Source of the DNA: an uncultured Pseudorhodobacter sp.
GTDB lineage: Bacteria > Pseudomonadota > Alphaproteobacteria > Rhodobacterales > Rhodobacteraceae
Reading direction: 5' to 3'
NCBI GenBank assembly: GCA_945957495.1
Contig: CAMFLG010000269.1
Span: 1 to 5,143 of the forward strand
DNA length: 5,143 bases
Of the stretch, positions 1-5,100 are shown in pieces (positions within the stretch are counted from its first letter, which is position 1; each line of letters starts with the position of its first letter). The translations under genes and the position numbers were made by a program. Under the pieces are notes generated by a model. The model made no database searches and was not told the origin of the DNA. It saw only the letters and a list, made by a program, of their open reading frames with translations.

Positions 1-212
1 CCGCGATGACAGTGGGCAGTGTGGTGGTCGAACCCCTGTTCGCCTGGCAAGGGGTCGGCGCTATGTTCCTGCAGGGGGTACAGTTCCGCGACTTCATGGT
101 CGTGCAGGCAGGTCTGCTGATCTTCATCTCCTTCTTCATATTGCTGAATCTGGCTGTGGACATCGCTGTCATGACGCTTGATCCGAAACTGCGCCGCCAA
201 GGGGGCCACTGA
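1..212 (+). CDS. Dipeptide/oligopeptide-type ABC transporter permease, DppB-like (C-terminal part only)
   Basis: This is the last 69-70 residues of a membrane subunit of a peptide-family ABC importer; the reading frame is open to the left edge (first full codon at 3). The ATG at 6 is an internal methionine rather than the start, since the sequence begins inside a conserved region. Visible family features are the GSVVVEPLFAWQGVG stretch, matching the usual GxVVVExVFxWPGxG segment, then a conserved RDF..VQ motif, one hydrophobic membrane segment (about GLLIFISFFILLNLAVDIAV) and the closing NLxVDI...LDPKLR motif typical of DppB/OppB C-termini. The subunit sits in the inner membrane and pairs with the next gene's product to form the pore. 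The stop TGA at 210-212 shares its last base with the ATG of the next gene, indicating coupled translation. The family assignment is firm; the transported compound is unknown. Confidence 0.93.
   Translation, partial: AMTVGSVVVEPLFAWQGVGAMFLQGVQFRDFMVVQAGLLIFISFFILLNLAVDIAVMTLDPKLRRQGGH
199..205 (+). promoter_or_regulatory. Ribosome binding site for the second permease
   Basis: AAGGGGG lies 6 nt before the ATG at 212, inside the end of the preceding permease gene. It supports the 212 start and the 1-bp stop/start overlap. Confidence 0.6.
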
Positions 213-1126
213 TGAGTGTATTTCTGAGATTGCGCGCAGTGTTTTCTGGCTTTCCCCGGCTTGCGCTCTGGATCGTGGCGGGGTTCCTTTTTCTCGGTCT
301 GTTTGGGCCATTGTTGGTGCCGCATGATCCCCTGAAGCAGAATCTTCTTGCGGCAGGGCAAGGTCCCGGGCTGACGCATTGGCTCGGCACTGACCATCTG
401 GGACGCGACACCTTCTCGCGTCTGATTGCGGCGGCCAATACATCGCTGGTGGGGATCACGCTGGTTCTGGGCATCGCACTGGCCATTGGCATCGGGCTCG
501 GCACTCTGGCCGGATACCGCCGTGGCTGGACCGAAGAGGCGATCATGCGGGTGACAGATGTGGGCCTTGCCATGCCATCGCTGATCATCGCGCTGGCCAT
601 GATCGGCATCTTCGGCACCGGCTACTGGAACATGGTGATCGCGCTGGCGCTGGCCTGGTGGCCCAGCTTCTGCCGGGTGAGCCGCGGCGTGGCCGTTGGC
701 GTGATGAATAGACCGCATATCGAGGCGTTGCGCGTCATGGGGGCCAGCCCTGGGCGGATTTTCTTCCGCCATTTGCTACCCTCTACCACCGGCGCCGTGC
801 TCGTCTATGCCACGGCCGACGCGGGTGGGTTGGCGCTGTCAATCGCAACGCTGTCCTTCCTTGGGCTGGGCATCCAGCCGCCAACACCGGAATGGGGTCA
901 GATGCTGGTTGACAGCTTGCCTTACCTTGAGGGCGATCCGCGTCAGGTGATCCTGCCCGGCCTTGCCCTGACGCTTGTCGTCGTCGCCTTCAACTTCCTT
1001 GGCGAATCCATTGCGCTGAACCGGGTGCCGCGCCCCCTTGGCCGCCGCCTTCTGGCCATCCGCCGCACCGAGGCCGCGAATTGGGAAACGCCGCCCACGG
1101 GCCTCGTGACTGGAGAGAATGCATGA
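212..1126 (+). CDS. Dipeptide/oligopeptide-type ABC transporter permease, DppC-like
   Basis: This is the second inner-membrane permease of the importer, 304 residues, a normal length for the DppC/OppC family. An N-terminal hydrophobic helix (about residues 16-37) is followed by the family's periplasmic motif WLGTDHLGRDTFSRL (57-71). Further membrane segments lie at roughly 79-100, 118-150, 193-220 and 246-264. The cytoplasmic EAA loop that docks on the ATPases reads EALRVMGASPGRIFFRHLLP (171-190). The hallmark LSFLGLGIQPPTPEWG is at 214-229. The usual closing motif LGDxLRDxLDPR is altered here to LGESIALNRVPRP, and a polar tail of about 35 residues follows; this is a variation rather than damage. 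The ATG at 212 has a ribosome binding site and overlaps the upstream stop by 1 bp. The last four bases, ATGA, are shared with the next gene. Role is from established family knowledge; substrate is not predictable. Confidence 0.95.
   Translation: MSVFLRLRAVFSGFPRLALWIVAGFLFLGLFGPLLVPHDPLKQNLLAAGQGPGLTHWLGTDHLGRDTFSRLIAAANTSLVGITLVLGIALAIGIGLGTLAGYRRGWTEEAIMRVTDVGLAMPSLIIALAMIGIFGTGYWNMVIALALAWWPSFCRVSRGVAVGVMNRPHIEALRVMGASPGRIFFRHLLPSTTGAVLVYATADAGGLALSIATLSFLGLGIQPPTPEWGQMLVDSLPYLEGDPRQVILPGLALTLVVVAFNFLGESIALNRVPRPLGRRLLAIRRTEAANWETPPTGLVTGENA
1112..1117 (+). promoter_or_regulatory. Ribosome binding site fixing the start of the first ATPase gene
   Basis: GGAGAG ends 5 nt before the ATG at 1123. 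It favours that start over an in-frame TTG at 1081, which would add 14 residues (GNAAHGPRDWREC and so on) unlike any ATPase N-terminus and create a longer overlap with the permease gene. Confidence 0.75.
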
Positions 1127-2127
1127 CTGCCGTATATGACATCCGCGATTTGACCATAGACCTTTACACTCGCAGCGCCGCCGTGCGCGTGGTGGATGGC
1201 GTCAGCCTGTCGGTCGCAGCAGGGGAATGCCTTGCCATCGTCGGCGAAAGCGGCAGCGGCAAGACGGTAATGAGCTTTGCGCCCATCGGACTGATGCCTG
1301 AAGGCGTCTCGGTCGGGCTAACAGGCGGGGTGCAGTTGGCTGGGGCCGACCTGATCGCCGGAGGTGAGGCCACATTGTCCCGGCTGCGAGGGCGCGAAGT
1401 GGCGGTGATCTTTCAGGACCCGATGACGGCGCTGAACCCGGCCCGCAGCATCGGCAGCCAGATCGCCGAGGTTTGCACCCTGCACCTTGGCCTGAGAGGT
1501 GCCGCCGCCGAGGCGCGGGCGCTGGAGCTGATGCGGCTGGTCGGCATTTCCGACCCCGAGGCGCGGATGCGGCAGTATCCGCATGAATTGTCCGGCGGCC
1601 TGTGTCAGCGCGTGGTGATCGCCATGGCCATCGCCGCCGAGCCCAAGCTTCTGATCGCGGACGAGCCGACGACTGCGCTGGACGTAACGGTTCAGGCGCA
1701 GATTCTGGATCTTCTGCGCGATCTGCGGGTGCGGATGGGTATGGCGATGATCCTGATCACCCATGACATAGGCGTGGTGTCCAATGCAGCCGACCGGGTG
1801 GCAGTGATGTACGCCGGCCGTCTGGCCGAGCTCGGGCCGGTGGATCAGGTGCTGATGGCGCCGACCCATCCCTATACCCGCGCGTTGATCGACGCAATCC
1901 CGCGCCCTGAAGATCCGGTTGGCAGTCCCTTCCGCGGCCTGCCCGGAATGCCGCCGCAGCTTGCCGGACCGATCCGCGGCTGTGCCTTTGCCCCGCGCTG
2001 CCCGCAGGCCACCTCCGGCTGCGCCACGCTGCGCCCGCCGATGCGTGGCATCGCGGGCAGCGTGGGCTGGCAGGCCGCTTGCCACCATCTGACGCTTGCC
2101 GTCCTGCCGAAGGGAGCCGCCGCATGA
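1123..2127 (+). CDS. Dipeptide/oligopeptide-type ABC transporter ATP-binding protein, DppD-like
   Basis: This is one of the two cytoplasmic ATPases that power the importer, 334 residues. ATPase motifs in order are Walker A GESGSGKT (41-48), Q-loop glutamine 98 in FQDPMTALNP, signature LSGGL (156-160), Walker B LLIADEP with catalytic Glu181, D-loop TTALD and switch His214 in LITHD. The C-terminal oligopeptide-transporter domain (about 235-334) has four conserved cysteines, C297, C303, C310 and C330, in the CAFAPRCP...C...C pattern; solved peptide-importer structures report a [4Fe-4S] cluster at equivalent cysteines. Cys161 replaces the arginine usually seen just after the signature (LSGGLCQR rather than LSGGMRQR). 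The start at 1123 overlaps the upstream stop as ATGA and has a good ribosome binding site. It is DppD- rather than DppF-like by order and by the signature context QRVVIAMAIA. Function is firm; substrate unknown. Confidence 0.95.
   Translation: MTAVYDIRDLTIDLYTRSAAVRVVDGVSLSVAAGECLAIVGESGSGKTVMSFAPIGLMPEGVSVGLTGGVQLAGADLIAGGEATLSRLRGREVAVIFQDPMTALNPARSIGSQIAEVCTLHLGLRGAAAEARALELMRLVGISDPEARMRQYPHELSGGLCQRVVIAMAIAAEPKLLIADEPTTALDVTVQAQILDLLRDLRVRMGMAMILITHDIGVVSNAADRVAVMYAGRLAELGPVDQVLMAPTHPYTRALIDAIPRPEDPVGSPFRGLPGMPPQLAGPIRGCAFAPRCPQATSGCATLRPPMRGIAGSVGWQAACHHLTLAVLPKGAAA
2112..2116 (+). promoter_or_regulatory. Ribosome binding site fixing the start of the second ATPase gene
   Basis: GGGAG (within AAGGGAG) lies 7 nt before the ATG at 2124. 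This supports 2124 over the in-frame ATG at 2079, which would add a non-homologous proline/arginine-rich leader and overlap the previous gene by about 49 bp. Confidence 0.7.
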
Positions 2128-3086
2128 CCAATCCCGTTCTGGAAGTCCGCAACCTTGTGACGCATTTCCGCAGCGTCGAGCGCGGCAAGACCATCAAGGC
2201 GGTCGATGGCGTCAGCCTGCATCTGAACGCGGGCGAGATCGTGGGGCTAATCGGCGAATCCGGCTGCGGGAAATCCACCCTGAGCCGGTCGATCGTCGGG
2301 CTGGCCAAGCCGAATTCGGGGCAGATCATCCTTGACAGTACCGACCTGTCCACCCTTAAGGGCGGCACGCTGCGCAAGGCGCGGTCGGCGATACAGTATG
2401 TGTTTCAGGACCCGTACTCCTCGCTGAACAACCGCCAGACCATCGGCGAGGCGCTGGAGGAGGCGCTGCTGGTCGCTGGTCTGCCTGCCGCGCGCCGATC
2501 TGCCCGGATTGCTGAATTACTGGACCATGTGGGCCTGCCCGCCACGATTGCCCCCCGCTATGGGCGGGAGCTTTCGGGCGGCCAGCGGCAGCGAGTGGCC
2601 ATCGCGCGGGCCCTGGCGATGAACCCGCGCGTCCTGATTGCCGATGAGCCCGTCAGTGCCCTGGACCTGTCGGTCCGCGCCCAGGTGATGAACCTGTTTT
2701 TCGATCTCAGCCGAAATCTGGGGGTGGCCTGCCTTCTGGTGGCGCATGACCTTGCGCTGGTGCGGCAGGCGGCGAGCCGCAACTATGTGATGTATCTGGG
2801 CAAGATCGTGGAAGAGGGCGCCTCGGTCCAGCTTTATGGCGACCCCCGGCATCCCTACTCGCGCGCGCTTCTGGCCTCTGCCCCCAATCCCGATCCGATG
2901 GCCGAACGGGCGCGTCCCCGCGTGCCGCTGACTGGCGAGATTCCCAGCCCGACGAACCCGCCGTCGGGTTGCCGGTTCCGCACCCGCTGCCCGGTGGTGC
3001 AAGAGGTGTGTGCGGCTAGCCTGCCGCCAACGGTCGAGGTGGCGCCCGGGCACCGTGCATCCTGTTTCTTAGTGAGCGCGGAATGA
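2124..3086 (+). CDS. Dipeptide/oligopeptide-type ABC transporter ATP-binding protein, DppF-like
   Basis: This is the partner ATPase of the importer, 320 residues, forming a heterodimer with the preceding gene's product on the inner face of the membrane. Motifs are Walker A GESGCGKS (44-51), Q-loop Gln95 in FQDPYSSLN, canonical signature LSGGQ (150-154) followed by RQRVAIARAL, Walker B VLIADEP with Glu175, D-loop VSALD, and switch His208 in VAHD. The C-terminal oligopeptide domain again carries four cysteines, C283, C289, C296 and C314, in the GCRFRTRCP...C...C pattern. The N-terminal LVTHFRS and AVDGVSL elements are typical of DppF/OppF proteins. The gene starts on the ATGA overlap with the upstream stop and ends in another ATGA overlap with the amidase. 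All key catalytic residues are present, so the protein looks functional. The substrate specificity of the system cannot be read from the ATPase. Confidence 0.95.
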   Translation: MTNPVLEVRNLVTHFRSVERGKTIKAVDGVSLHLNAGEIVGLIGESGCGKSTLSRSIVGLAKPNSGQIILDSTDLSTLKGGTLRKARSAIQYVFQDPYSSLNNRQTIGEALEEALLVAGLPAARRSARIAELLDHVGLPATIAPRYGRELSGGQRQRVAIARALAMNPRVLIADEPVSALDLSVRAQVMNLFFDLSRNLGVACLLVAHDLALVRQAASRNYVMYLGKIVEEGASVQLYGDPRHPYSRALLASAPNPDPMAERARPRVPLTGEIPSPTNPPSGCRFRTRCPVVQEVCAASLPPTVEVAPGHRASCFLVSAE

Positions 3087-4402
3087 CTGACCCCTGCGAT
3101 ATGACGATTGCGGAACTCTCGGTTCTGATCCGCGGCGGAGAACTGTCACCACCGGCGCTGTTGGAGGCTTGTCTTGAGCGGGTCGCGACGCTTGATCCCC
3201 AACTGCATGCCGTGAATAGCCTGCGCGCCTTGGCCGCTCGGCAAGAGGCGCGTGCTGCAGCGGACGAGATCGCGCATGGCGGATGGCGCGGCCCGCTGCA
3301 TGGCATCCCCATAGGCATCAAGGACCTGATCAACGTTGCGGGCTTGCCAACCACGGCTCAGGCTGCTCACCGACGCGACCACCTGGCGACAGTGGATGCG
3401 GCCGTGGTTCTCAGACTGAAGGCGGCCGGGGCGATCATTCTGGGCAAGCTTGCCACGCATGAATATGCGGTTGGAAACAACGGGGATGGCGGGTTTCCTG
3501 CCGTTTGCAACCCAAGTGACCTGACCCGCGATCCATGTGGTTCATCGTCGGGGCCCGCGGTGGCGGTTGCGGCGGGGCTCTGCCCGGGTGCGCTTGGCAC
3601 AGATACGGCGGGTTCCATCCGCGACCCCGCTGCGTGGTGCGGCGTGGCCGGGTTAAAACCCACTGACGGGCTGATCTCTACCACAGGCCTTCTGCCGCTG
3701 TCCCGCAGCATGGATTGCATCGGCCCGATGGCCAGGACGGCTCGGGACTGCTCGCTCATGCTGGAGGCCATGGGTGGCCCGCGGGTCGCTTCGGACCTTC
3801 CTGATTTGGCGGGCGTCAGAATCGGCCTGCCCCGGGCCGTCTGGCAGGATCACCCGGCACTGGACCCCTATGTCGCGGCGGTGACTGAAGCGGCCATTGC
3901 ACGGTTCCGCGATCTCGGCGCGGTGCTGGAAGATGTGTTGCTGAGTGATTTCAGCGAAATGGGTCGGATTGCACGCAAGATTTCTTGGCCTGAAGAATCG
4001 GCGGAACACGGAGCAGAGTTGGATGGCTTCCCCGAAAGATTTTCGCCAGTTGCCCGGGCGCGCCTGGCGGATGGCCGTGCAATCACTGCTCCTGAATACA
4101 TCATGGCGCTGCGCCGAAGAGTGCAGATCCAGAAGGAGTTCGAAGGCACGATGGCAGGACTTGATTGCCTGTTCCTACCCGCGATGCTTACTGCGGCTCA
4201 ACCACTAGGTTATGAGATCGGCCCTATGTCGGATGTGGACCTGTCGCTGGCGCGACCCTTCAACCTAACCGGCAGCCCAGCCCTGTCGTTCTGCACCGGA
4301 AAGACGCCGCAAGGTCTGCCGATCGGGGGCCAACTTGTCGGACACAGGCAGCAGGACGCGAGACTATTGGCGATTGCGATGGTGATTGAAAGATACATTT
4401 AA
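3083..4402 (+). CDS. Amidase-signature family amidohydrolase
   Basis: This 439-residue cytoplasmic enzyme (no signal peptide or membrane segment) hydrolyses a carbon-nitrogen amide bond. The Ser-cisSer-Lys triad can be placed: Lys80 in GIPIGIKD, cis-Ser154 in PCGSSSGP and nucleophile Ser178 in GTDTAGSIRDPAAWCG. The 24-residue gap between the serines equals that in characterised members. The glycine-serine loop is unusual, CGSSSGP rather than GGSSGGS. Later family blocks are GLKPTDGLIS (190-199), MDCIGPMARTARD, a TGSPALSF segment and GLPIGGQLVG. It ends at AMVIERYI, about 10-15 residues before the WHxRRP-like tail of many relatives, so the extreme C-terminus may have been clipped. The start is the ATGA overlap with the DppF-like gene; its ribosome binding site is weak, suggesting reinitiation by ribosomes finishing the upstream gene. 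It resembles GatA, but the absence of GatB and GatC and its place in a transporter operon argue for hydrolysis of the imported compound. Substrate unknown. Confidence 0.92.
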   Translation: MTDPCDMTIAELSVLIRGGELSPPALLEACLERVATLDPQLHAVNSLRALAARQEARAAADEIAHGGWRGPLHGIPIGIKDLINVAGLPTTAQAAHRRDHLATVDAAVVLRLKAAGAIILGKLATHEYAVGNNGDGGFPAVCNPSDLTRDPCGSSSGPAVAVAAGLCPGALGTDTAGSIRDPAAWCGVAGLKPTDGLISTTGLLPLSRSMDCIGPMARTARDCSLMLEAMGGPRVASDLPDLAGVRIGLPRAVWQDHPALDPYVAAVTEAAIARFRDLGAVLEDVLLSDFSEMGRIARKISWPEESAEHGAELDGFPERFSPVARARLADGRAITAPEYIMALRRRVQIQKEFEGTMAGLDCLFLPAMLTAAQPLGYEIGPMSDVDLSLARPFNLTGSPALSFCTGKTPQGLPIGGQLVGHRQQDARLLAIAMVIERYI

Positions 4403-4418
4403 AGGAAAGCAGAGAGGC

Positions 4419-4556
4419 CTAGTCCCACGCGCTGCATAACCCATCTTCGACTTCGCGCCAGGCATCACCCGTCTTGCGCGCGCGAGGTGAGGTCCTCGCC
4501 GAAACTCCGCCGGCAGCCTGCTTCGGTTTCTCCTGGAACACCTTCTGGTTCCTCAG
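4419..4556 (-). pseudogene. Remnant of a small gene downstream of the riboswitch (possible coiled-coil protein)
   Basis: On the minus strand a good Shine-Dalgarno, GGAGAG (4568-4563), stands 6 nt before a CTG codon at 4556-4554, where a start codon would be expected. It opens a 45-codon frame ending in TAG at 4421-4419. The start RNQKVFQEK and the end GDAWREVEDGLCSAWD resemble, from memory, the two ends of small charged coiled-coil proteins common in Rhodobacterales (xQEKLxxQL... and ...EAWEDMKxGVExAWDDL...). The middle part that should form the coiled coil is missing, and the frame stops about 10-15 residues before the usual tail. I infer an internally deleted, clipped pseudogene that lost its ATG. 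It could instead be chance open sequence or a real short leader peptide starting at CTG. No database search supports the family call. Confidence 0.33.
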
Positions 4557-4737
4557 TTGGTGCTCTCCACTATTTCCGGGCGAGGCGACGGTTAGCCCTG
4601 CCTTCCCGGGCTGATGCCCAGTGGTTCTCGGGGGTCGGTCGCCGCTTACCGTTGCGGGGCAGTCACGGATTTGGGGCCTTTCGGCTCGTCCTCACCGTAT
4701 TCCTTTTCATCCGACCGCGCTTGGCGTGGTCGGAACC
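4547..4737 (-). promoter_or_regulatory. Cobalamin (B12) riboswitch aptamer, 3' end degenerate
   Basis: Read on the minus strand, the conserved order of the cobalamin aptamer is present. It opens with GGTTCC (4737-4732), then GGAATACGGTG (4703-4693), ATCCGTG (4670-4664), CTGCCCCGCAACGGTAAG (4662-4645), CCACTG (4624-4619) and GGGAAGGC (4607-4600). Supporting helices are P3 ACGG/CCGT (4698-4695 with 4668-4665), P4 GGCGAC/GTCGCC (4643-4638 with 4589-4584) and P6 AGCCC/GGGCT (4612-4608 with 4598-4594). The expected B12 box after P4 starts correctly as GCCCGGA (4581-4575) but then diverges from the GACCTGCC half. GGAACC at 4552-4547 can close the element with the opening GGTTCC, about 14 nt later than usual. 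Such RNAs bind adenosyl- or methylcobalamin and repress B12 synthesis or uptake genes; none follows here. The aptamer identity is strong; whether it still binds ligand is open. Confidence 0.85.
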
Positions 4738-4782
4738 ATCGCCCGGCAGTATGACCGGAAGCCCGGCGCTGGCTAATGGGCG

Positions 4783-5019
4783 TCAGGTCGGAGCAATGCT
4801 GTACCCGCGCCGTTCCTTCGCGCGGACTAGGTTAGATGCCGCCTGTTCCGCAGAAAGGGTCGATGGATAGGATGCGAGGCGATACTGGCCCCGGCCACCG
4901 ATGCGTCCCCAGCGGCACTCGACGATGATCTCGCCTAAGAGGTCGGGTGAGACCTCAACCCGATAGAACCGGGCCATGTTGAGTTCCGGGTCGATACGGT
5001 GCAGCAGCTGGCAGGACAT
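4783..5019 (-). CDS. Small stand-alone WGR-domain protein
   Basis: This 78-residue protein consists almost entirely of one WGR domain. The N-terminus LLHRIDPELNMARFYRVEV is the family's typical opening (xLxxIDPxxNMARFYxL), the name-giving W37-G38-R39 lies in CRWGRIGGRGQ, and the end LVRAKERRGY matches the usual closing KxxRGY. WGR domains are best known from PARP-type proteins, where they contact DNA ends. Single-domain bacterial versions like this have no established function; nucleic-acid binding is an inference. I recall them being frequent on alphaproteobacterial plasmids and accessory regions, but the window does not prove transfer. The ATG at 5019-5017 is chosen because an AGGAGG ribosome binding site stands 5 nt upstream; a second in-frame ATG (Met15) lacks one and would cut off conserved residues. 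It is transcribed toward the riboswitch, 45 bp away, and could share its transcript. Confidence 0.88.
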   Translation of the reverse strand: MSCQLLHRIDPELNMARFYRVEVSPDLLGEIIVECRWGRIGGRGQYRLASYPSTLSAEQAASNLVRAKERRGYSIAPT

Positions 5020-5020
5020 C

Positions 5021-5044
5021 GGCGCCTCCTGCCAGGAGGATGCC
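5021..5044 (-). promoter_or_regulatory. Hairpin enclosing the ribosome binding site of the WGR gene
   Basis: On the minus strand CCTCCT (5039-5034), a 3-nt loop GGC and AGGAGG (5030-5025) form a perfect 6-bp stem. GGC at 5023-5021 can extend it by pairing with GCC at 5044-5042 across a small internal loop. The 3' arm AGGAGG is exactly the Shine-Dalgarno of the WGR gene, 5 nt before its ATG. In RNA the stem would hide the ribosome binding site unless melted or bound by a factor. The pairing is seen directly; regulation is inferred. Confidence 0.55.
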
Positions 5045-5075
5045 CCGAGTTTTTCTCGCCGTCCAATCAGGAATT

Positions 5076-5100
5076 TGAATCGGTTGCGCTGATCGATTCA
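5076..5100. repeat. Inverted repeat upstream of the WGR gene
   Basis: TGAATCG (5076-5082) and CGATTCA (5094-5100) are perfect 7-bp inverted arms separated by 11 bp, a spacing that puts the arm centres 18 bp apart. This fits a dimeric DNA-binding protein site roughly 60-80 bp upstream of the WGR start codon. Each arm contains a GANTC site, the CcrM methylation sequence of Alphaproteobacteria. It might equally be part of a mobile-element end; no transposase is visible inside the window. Confidence 0.4.

Larger units (their letters stand above)
4403..4782. other. Non-coding patchwork between the amidase and WGR genes
   Basis: This 380-bp stretch between two convergent genes contains no convincing intact protein gene. 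From left to right it holds a short AT-rich end after the amidase stop, a minus-strand open remnant (4419-4556), a minus-strand cobalamin riboswitch (4547-4737), and 45 bp before the stop of the WGR gene with no recognised signal. I see no hairpin with a following T-run that would end either the plus-strand operon or the minus-strand transcripts. Confidence 0.6.

Noticed and set aside
1081..1122. Upstream TTG start extending the first ATPase by 14 residues
   Set aside because: The added residues are the out-of-frame permease tail. The ATG at 1123 has a ribosome binding site, an ATGA overlap and a family-typical N-terminus.
2079..2123. Upstream ATG start extending the second ATPase by 15 residues
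   Set aside because: The extra leader is not family-like; the ATG at 2124 has GGGAG at proper spacing and the same ATGA overlap as neighbouring junctions.
3083..4402. Glu-tRNA(Gln) amidotransferase subunit A (GatA)
   Set aside because: The active-site loop deviates from GatA, no GatB or GatC is adjacent, and the gene is coupled to a transporter operon.
4482..4499. GCGAGG/CCTCGC hairpin as a terminator
   Set aside because: The 6-bp stem is perfect, but no T-run follows on either strand, so it is not a convincing intrinsic terminator.
4741..4767. Direct repeat GCCCGGC at 4741-4747 and 4761-4767
   Set aside because: Seven GC-only bases repeated twice are expected by chance in this composition and fit no known element.
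4487..4870. A 127-codon plus-strand open frame across the riboswitch region
   Set aside because: It is rich in Arg, Ser and Pro with no recognisable domain. It runs antisense to the riboswitch and into the WGR gene, and has no ribosome binding site at its ATG, so it is chance open sequence in GC-rich DNA.
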